This document shows positions 57,843 through 64,000 of a stretch of 64,000 bases of DNA, piece by piece (position 1 is the stretch's first letter; each line of letters opens with the position of its first letter). The stretch covers positions 64,907,900 to 64,971,899 of the forward strand of contig JASWHV010000002.1 of assembly GCA_030760725.1 (NCBI GenBank), in the 5' to 3' direction. The stretch is from Neostapfia colusana (taxonomy: Eukaryota; Streptophyta; Magnoliopsida; Poales; Poaceae). The notes beneath the pieces are model-generated. The model had not been told where the DNA came from, did not search any database, and worked only from the letters and a program-made list of their open reading frames with translations. A program made the translations under genes and the position numbers.

Positions 57843-58702
57843 ACTCTGCACAAGGTTAAAAAGAACTTTAATTAGCTCTAAACTATAGCACTTCATTAAC
57901 AATCAAGGTCCATCCTTCAAATCACCAAACTTTTAACATATATCTAGCCTGTTCTTTCTACGTCACGGTACAGTGAACAAGTGGTACTCACTGACCGCGA
58001 GGGACGGCGATTATAATCGATTTAGACCTGCAGGATTACCCGAATAACCCGTCACGTATGCCCGTACTCGATGTTTCCTACAGCAACCATCACGGGCGTC
58101 GTACGGGACCACCTTTCATCTGTCAGCCAATGGTTGAACTGGTCCTATCGTCCCTAGCAAGAGGTCTCTGCGCACGCATCCGCAGTGCCGCCAGCAGATT
58201 TACACCTCAAGCTCTCAACCTACCATCTAGATGACAAGCAATGCCTCAATACCCAGCTACCCGAATTACTTCGGTTTCCCGGTTCACATATATCCGGTAG
58301 GTCTTCGGTACTGTTCTAGCTTGTTCAACAGGCCCGCACACGGCTCAGTTCTCAACCGACACAAGCGGAGCTATGGCACCCAGGCCCCAACGTCCTGCTG
58401 CCCTTACTCTCCGCTCGGTCTTATTTTTCTTGCCATGTGTTTCATTTGCTACCTTTACCCGAGTAGTGTGCCTCTAGCCTATTCTCGCGAGCAGTTCCAA
58501 CTACTCGACTTGTACCGAATCCTACACTATCTTAGTATTGCAGTAGCTAATCAAGGTTTAAAAACCTAAGCCCAACCCAGGGTTTTCTTGGCTATGCATT
58601 TGGGTTTTCAAACAAGACTCTAATTCAGAAAAAAGGTGGATACGCAATGTAAGTTCTTGAAATAATAAAGTTTATAAAAGGCTAATGCAAACCGGAGCTT
58701 GC

Positions 58703-58783
58703 CTTGCTGCTGTTGGTCGTAGGCTAGCTGTTACTCTGGAGTGATAAAGTCTAAGACTTCGGGCTCCTCCTCAACCTTAGCGA
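58703..58783 (-). other. Exon-like block alpha in LTR G, one stop
   Basis: Between CATGTAG and GCAAGC on the minus strand, 81 bases; reads EEEPEVLDFITPE, then TAA where others have Glu, then QLAYDQQQQ. Confidence 0.36.
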
Positions 58784-60912
58784 CTACATGAGATAAATAC
58801 ATATATGTATCAATTTGAATGCATTTGAAATAAAGGTGAATTTTTGAAGACTATAAGTATTGCTAGACAGGCCCAATGACTCTAAAATTTTTACTGTGAT
58901 TTGGATACGACCTAAATACAGAGTTGGCCAAGTTGCATTTGCAGAAAAGCTCATTTGAGCCCTCCACAAATAATTGTGTACTTGGCCTTAATTGGAGCTC
59001 TTATGGTGTTCTAGGGATTTTCATGGAGCAAGCCATGACTTTCTGAAAACTAGATTTTTAGAGGGTCCTAATGGAGTTGGTTTCACTAAATTTGAAGATT
59101 CCTAGCCAAAGATATGAGCTAAACAATTTCAGGGAAATTTGAAAATGTTTCTGGACATTTTCCATTTTTCTCTGGAACAGTTTTATTATCACACCATTAG
59201 GTGGACCAAATTATCTCAAATTGATCTGAAATTTTTATGGTAGCTCAGGGATAATTTTTTGAACAACCTATCCAAATTTCAGAATTTTCCACTGCAGGGT
59301 TCTCCAGTTAAAATTCTAAACAGTTTAAATTTTGAAGAATTAATTATGGAGAAATAAGGATTTTAATAAAGTGAAACTTGATTTGTTGGAAAGTAGTCAG
59401 AGAGCTGAATCCAACAAATTTGGTTCACTTGATTTGGAGTTTCCTAGCCAAAGTTATGTGGGTTTCAAGTTTGAACTAAATCTGAAAATCGGAGAAAAGT
59501 TTAAATTGCTGCACATGGGACCAGGGCTACGTGTCGACTCCTCCGCGGCTGACACACGGGGCTATGGAGTTTTTCGCGCACAGCCACATCATATCCGGTG
59601 CCACAGCTGATCCCCGGTTTAAATATCTGGCCGCTGACACATGGGACCGGGGGCTTCTTCAACCTCCCGCCATCCCGCTTGGCCGCCGCCCCCCTCGCCG
59701 GAGTGCTCGCCGGAGGGTCCTTGCCATGCGCCAAACTCCAAGGTTTTCGCCGCCTCTGCCTAATCCCACACGGGGAACACGGTGCTGGACTTAGCTTGAC
59801 ATGACAACCACCGGAACATGGCCGGCAACGAGTGGCAGCTTCGGAAGAACTTCGGCCATGTCGGCCGGACTTCCTAGCACCCCAAATGATCGAGCAAACG
59901 GTCGTAGAGCATCAGTGCAGCCAAGGGAAGGTCGTCATGAACTCAAAGAAGCTCGGAAACAGCCGCAACTAGGATGTCACCGTGCAACCTGGATCGGAAA
60001 TCAGAAATCCAAGCAAAACTCGAAGAACAGTGGTTACACCCGACGGTTCTTCGAAGTTTTGGTTTCTATAGACTCACGTGGATATCTAGAAGTAGTTCCC
60101 TATGTTAGGTGATGAGTAATTCGGTGTGTAGCATGAATTGAGCGAAGTGGTCCGGCGGCCTCTTTTGTACACCGGCGCAAAATCTTAAGATTCCGGCGAC
60201 GGCAGCTCCTGTCATGCCGCCGGAGCTTGCGGTAACGAAAGAGGGATCGATAACGAACCTCTTTTATGTTCACAGCTTGGAGAAAGGTGGGCTGTGGTGG
60301 CCGGATGAGTGGTTCCCGTGACGGCAGCTCGGGTTGAACCGAGGAAGAAAGAATGGCGTGGTGGAGCTCGAGGAGGGTCGGTCACAGTCTAGAACCGGTG
60401 CGAGAACGTCGAGTAAGGCTTGGCGCACTCGGTTGCGGTCTCAGCTCGCTGTGACAACCACAGGTTTGGCCGAGCGATGGTGGAACCGAGAGGTCGGGAG
60501 AGCGGCAAGGTGTATCGAAGTTTCTGTGCAGGAGGACGTCGGGACAGCGGTGAGATGAAGCTGTGACAGCTCGGGCGCGAGGATAAGAGGGCAGCGAGGC
60601 GGTTCGGTGGCCAGAGGCGGCAAATAGCTGCTGTCCTCGCCGTTTCTCGCCGTGGTGTGGCGGACCGGAATCCGCTCATCCAGGATCGCAGAGGGTGATG
60701 CCGCGCGATGCGACACCCGACAGCACACGTCATAAGAACACATTATAATACATGGGAAAACAAACTGAATGTACAAAATAGTACACTTCTCAGTTACAAA
60801 CTAGGGTCTTTTATTAGACAGCGGAAGTTTCTTTTATACAACTCACACCCGTCTATCTAGCAAAAGTGGTTGCCCAGCCCTAGGGCAACCCACACTAGCT
60901 ACACTCCTCAGC

Positions 60913-61010
60913 TCAGCGCGGCGTGTACGGCTCCCAGTCAGCCGTGGTCCCCGACGGAGGCTAACCCTCGCCGGTGGACTCGTACTCCGAGTCCGTGGGT
61001 GGCTCCTCAC
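60913..61010 (-). other. Exon-like block beta in LTR H
   Basis: Follows GTGTTTTTCAG on the minus strand. Reads GEEPPTDSEYESTGEG, an in-frame TAG (60961-60963), then ADWEPYTPR and TGA (60913-60915). The W-E-x-x-T-P ending matches VEWESCTP of D and B despite low DNA similarity. Confidence 0.36.
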
Positions 61011-62036
61011 CTGAAAAACACTTAAGCAGCAACCGTGAGCACGAAGGCTCAGCAAGGCTTAACCGACTCACCTAAGCATGAAACTCTACATGAGGTGTAC
61101 CATGACATAGGATAGCAATGTTGCAGCAAATGGACACGCCTACAAGTTCATCCTTAGTTCATCTTTTAGCAACAAGTTAACGGTTCATGAAGCTGAAATT
61201 TAGTGAGCAATATTTGGTGGCACACATGTAGCAATACAATTATATCATAACAGCAATATGGACTCATAACATTTCATTCATTAGGCTACGTTACGACGCA
61301 GTGAACAAGCGGTACTCGTCACCGCGAGGGACAGCGAATCGATTCGATATACACCTGCAGGGAAACCCAAAGAGCACGTCACGTACGCCCACCCGTGGAG
61401 CTGCACAGCACGCTCACTCGATGTCGTACGGGACAACCTTTCACCCAACAGCCCAAACGTCGAACCGGTCGCACCAAAACGAGCAGGAGGTTCCCCACAT
61501 GGAGCATCTCTCTATGCCCGTTGGCAGATTTCCACCTTGCTGCCCTCATCCTACACCTATAAATCGGTGTGCTATGCCTCGACGCCCGGAGGTTTAGGCT
61601 ACATCGGTTTATCGGGGCCCATATATCCGATATGCCTTCGGTACGTTCAATACTTGTTCAGCAGGGCCGCACACGGATCGGTCCTCAATCGACACGGGCA
61701 GGGCCGCGCACACAAGACTTCCTCTTGCTGCGCCCTAGCCCCTGCCTAGTCTCATTTTCATTACTAAAGTGATCTCACATCACTCAACCGAACCCGTGTG
61801 TCCCAATGCCTATCTCGCGAGTAGATTCCAACTACTCGACTTGTACCGAAGTCCTATGAATCATTAAGCATAGCCTGTCTACTCGAGGTCTTAGACACTA
61901 CCCTCACTCTTAGGAAAAAATTCTGGTTATGCAAGTGGGGTTCCATCCATCCTATACCTAATGCACAATCATACTTCATATGACACATGTAAATAAAGTA
62001 AAACTTATAAAAAGGTTAATGCAAACCAGGGCTTGC

Positions 62037-62101
62037 CTTGTTGCTGCTGGTCAGGAGTCAGTTCTTCCTCTGGAAGCAGGAAGTCGAGGACCTCCGGAGC
62101 T
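62037..62101 (-). other. Exon-like block alpha in LTR H, 5' part deleted
   Basis: Ends AACAAG before GCAAGC on the minus strand. Reads APEVLDF, then LLPEEELTPDQQQQ. The PEVLDF codons differ from D only at third positions (CCG/CCC, GAG/GAA, CTC/CTA). The acceptor side is missing through a deletion. Confidence 0.36.
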
Positions 62102-64000
62102 TCAAAGTTCATTTGAACCTTGTACAAATAGGAGCCCATTTGGTCAATAATTGAGCCTCCAACTAATTCCAGGGGTTTTCATGGCTCCAACCATTACTTT
62201 CTTGAAACTATAATTTTGGATGGTTCTAATAGAGTTGGTTTCATGTCATTTGAGGAATTCTAAAGAAAGTTATGCCCTAATTAAGATTTGAGAAAATCTG
62301 AAAAATGTTTCTGTACATTTTTCTATTTTCTCAGGGCAGTTCTCTTAATCACCTCATTAGGGTAACTAAATGAACTTGGATGAGTCTGAAAATTTTACTG
62401 GGATTCAGAGATTTTCTAATGAACCTCTCAGCCAAATTTCAGAATTTTTCATAAAGTAGTTCTCCAGATTAAATTCCCAACATTTTAAATTTTAGGGATT
62501 TAGTTATGGAAAACTATTCACTTTCATGAGCTGAATTTTGTGTTGCTGGAAAGTACTCAGAATTCTGAGTTCAGCAAAATTTGGTTCATCGAATTTGGAG
62601 CTTCCTAGCCAAAGTTCTATGCATTTGAAGTTTGAACTAAAACTGGAAATTCCAAAAATGTTTAAATCCTGCGGGTGGGTCCACCGCCCACGTGTCGACC
62701 GCTGGAGCCGAGCCACACGGGGCCACAGACTCCTTCCCGCGCGGCCGCACTGGATCCCGGACCACAGAGAATCCCACCCATTTATCTCCAGCCGCTGACT
62801 CGTGGGGCCTACCCCTTCGTCTTCCTCCGGCCTCCCGCGCGACCCCGCCGCCGAGCTCGCCGGAGCTCTCGCCAGAGAGGGGTTCCGGTCCTCGGAGCTT
62901 GCTGAATCTCGCCGCTAGTGCCTATCTCGGCCTGAGGAACACGGTGGTGCCCTCCCCAGAGCTTGACAATCACCGGAACAGTGCTCCCGCCGGCAACAGC
63001 GGCCGGGAGCTCACCAGCGACGTCCAACTCGGCATCCCATGCACCTTTTTCGATGCGGTTTGCTCGGGGAGCTCCGCTGACACCTGCTGGTCACGGACAT
63101 GGACACCGATCCCCGTGAAAACAGTGGCAACTACGACCTCATTGGCGACCTGGGCCGGATATCGGCTGTGCTTCAGAAAACTTCGAAGAACCGTAAACCT
63201 AGCCCACGGTTCTTACCGGTTTTCGATCCTAAGTGGCTGTGGCAGTGTATAGAGCGTGTGCGTGACTTGGTATGCCCGGTGATGAGCTAACCCCCATGAA
63301 TTTTGAGATTTGGTGGGAGCTCGGTCTTAGGACCCCTGAAACTTTCCCGGCGAAATACTTCCCCGACAACCCATGAAATGGAGAACGGTTGGGACTAGAA
63401 GAATCAGCACCTCAAGGCGGCCCTTTCTTGTGTTGCTCGTCGGGCACGAGAGCGTCTGTGCTGGCTGGACACCGGCGATCAGAGAGGGCGGCGTTTCTGT
63501 GCTCGCTCGGAACCGAGAAAGAAACTCGGTCGGGAGTGGTTCTCGTTTGGAAAGCAGGAGAAAGGGCGGCGTGGGCTGTGCGCTGGCCTTTGAGCCGCGG
63601 TTTGGCACCGTGAGGTGGCGGATTGCTGCCTCGGTGGCTCGCCGCCGTTCCCTTGCCTTGCGCGCGAAGCCAAGATCGGCTGCAGCAACCGACTGCACCC
63701 TCGTGTGTGCAACTGACCTGTGGGCCTCCCTTTTACCCCTTTTTCCCTAATAATTCTTTTCTGTTTTTGCTAATTATCCCACCAACTATTCACAATTTAA
63801 TGTGAGACTTAGTCACCAAGTCTTGGTTTAAATTTGAATTCTCAAATTTGAACTATGTTTGGCTAAATTTGCTGCATGTTTAAACTGAAATTCAAATTCA
63901 GTTTTAAATTCTTGCAAATTTAGCTCTTGACAAGATGAACTCCAATGAGGATGAAAATTGGTGGGCTTACTCAGAAAAATTTGCTGAGTTTGAATATGAA

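Larger units (their letters stand above)
57289..60655 (-). repeat. LTR G, A-type, minus strand, cut by H
   Basis: Minus-strand LTR ending at 57289, resembling A from its 3' end up to the GC-rich block (GCTGCTGTCCTCGCCG near 60630). H interrupts it at 60655. The missing start is about 680 bases by comparison with A. Could be a solo LTR or the 3' LTR of a larger element; the window cannot tell. Confidence 0.85.
60656..64000 (-). repeat. LTR H, divergent A-type, minus strand, runs off the window
   Basis: The LTR end is at 60656 (minus ...CCGCCACA), directly after CGTGG of LTR G, the predicted target duplication. It continues to the window end, still short of its start by a few hundred bases judging from the A LTR. 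It holds the CGAGTAG hairpin (61818-61838), the palindrome GAATCGATTC (61336-61345) and blocks alpha and beta, but stem-loop I seems deleted. Confidence 0.82.

Noticed and set aside
59531..59804. Possible MITE or DNA-transposon terminal repeats in the GC-rich stretch of LTR G
   Set aside because: The stretch aligns with GC-rich LTR blocks of A and D and shows no terminal inverted repeats or separate duplication.
1..64000. CRISPR arrays, prokaryotic operons, rRNA or host protein-coding genes
   Set aside because: None seen. No spaced direct-repeat array, no ribosome-binding-site pattern, and all recognisable coding sequence is retrotransposon-derived.

Overview
The window is plant repeat DNA, most likely from a grass. 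It holds no recognisable host gene. It is almost entirely made of long-LTR Ty3/gypsy retrotransposons (Metaviridae, chromovirus branch, Tekay/Del-like), nested in one another. This rests on the gag-protease-RT-RNaseH-integrase order, a degenerate C-terminal chromodomain, a primer-binding site complementary to plant initiator tRNA-Met (TGGTATCAGAGC), LTRs of about 4 kb, and an extra ORF upstream of gag. From memory, that extra ORF is described as 'orf0' in rice RIRE3/RIRE8-type elements. The grass assignment is inference.

Layout, using my own labels. D (1-11780, minus strand; the far end of its 3' LTR lies left of the window) is the best preserved: 3' LTR, PPT, gag-pol with one nonsense codon, complete ORF0, leader, PBS and complete 5' LTR. 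D sits inside the 5' LTR of A (plus, 11781-41157). A has a decayed ORF0 and gag-pol, and its gag-pol is split by a third copy, B (plus, 19494-34078), flanked by a perfect TCACT duplication. A in turn sits inside the 3' LTR of C (minus, 41158-51502), an older and more divergent relative with many frame breaks and no ORF0. C is inserted in the LTR of E (plus, 51503-53722). E is joined abruptly to F (plus, 53723-57288: truncated LTR, PBS and leader). G (minus LTR, 57289-60655) interrupts F, and H (minus LTR, 60656 to beyond the window) interrupts G. The nesting order is E, then C, then A, then B and D; separately F, then G, then H.

The coding logic is a gag-pol polyprotein (capsid/nucleocapsid, protease, reverse transcriptase/RNase H, integrase, chromodomain) plus a separate coiled-coil ORF0 protein of unknown role. 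The most interesting signals are in the LTRs and leaders, which are usually treated as filler. (1) A 10-bp stem-loop has a stem almost wholly different between lineages yet always paired, around a conserved loop. (2) Several other hairpins or dyads keep symmetry while sequence changes. (3) Two short exon-like ORF blocks share a reading phase and are bounded by splice-site-like signals, including an unusual GC donor. (4) Acceptor-like sequence lies within 0-2 nt of the ORF0 and gag start codons. Together these suggest a retrovirus-like spliced programme in which structured RNA in the LTR intron marks unspliced genomic RNA. That model is inference from reading the sequence; no alignment, folding or transcript data were available.
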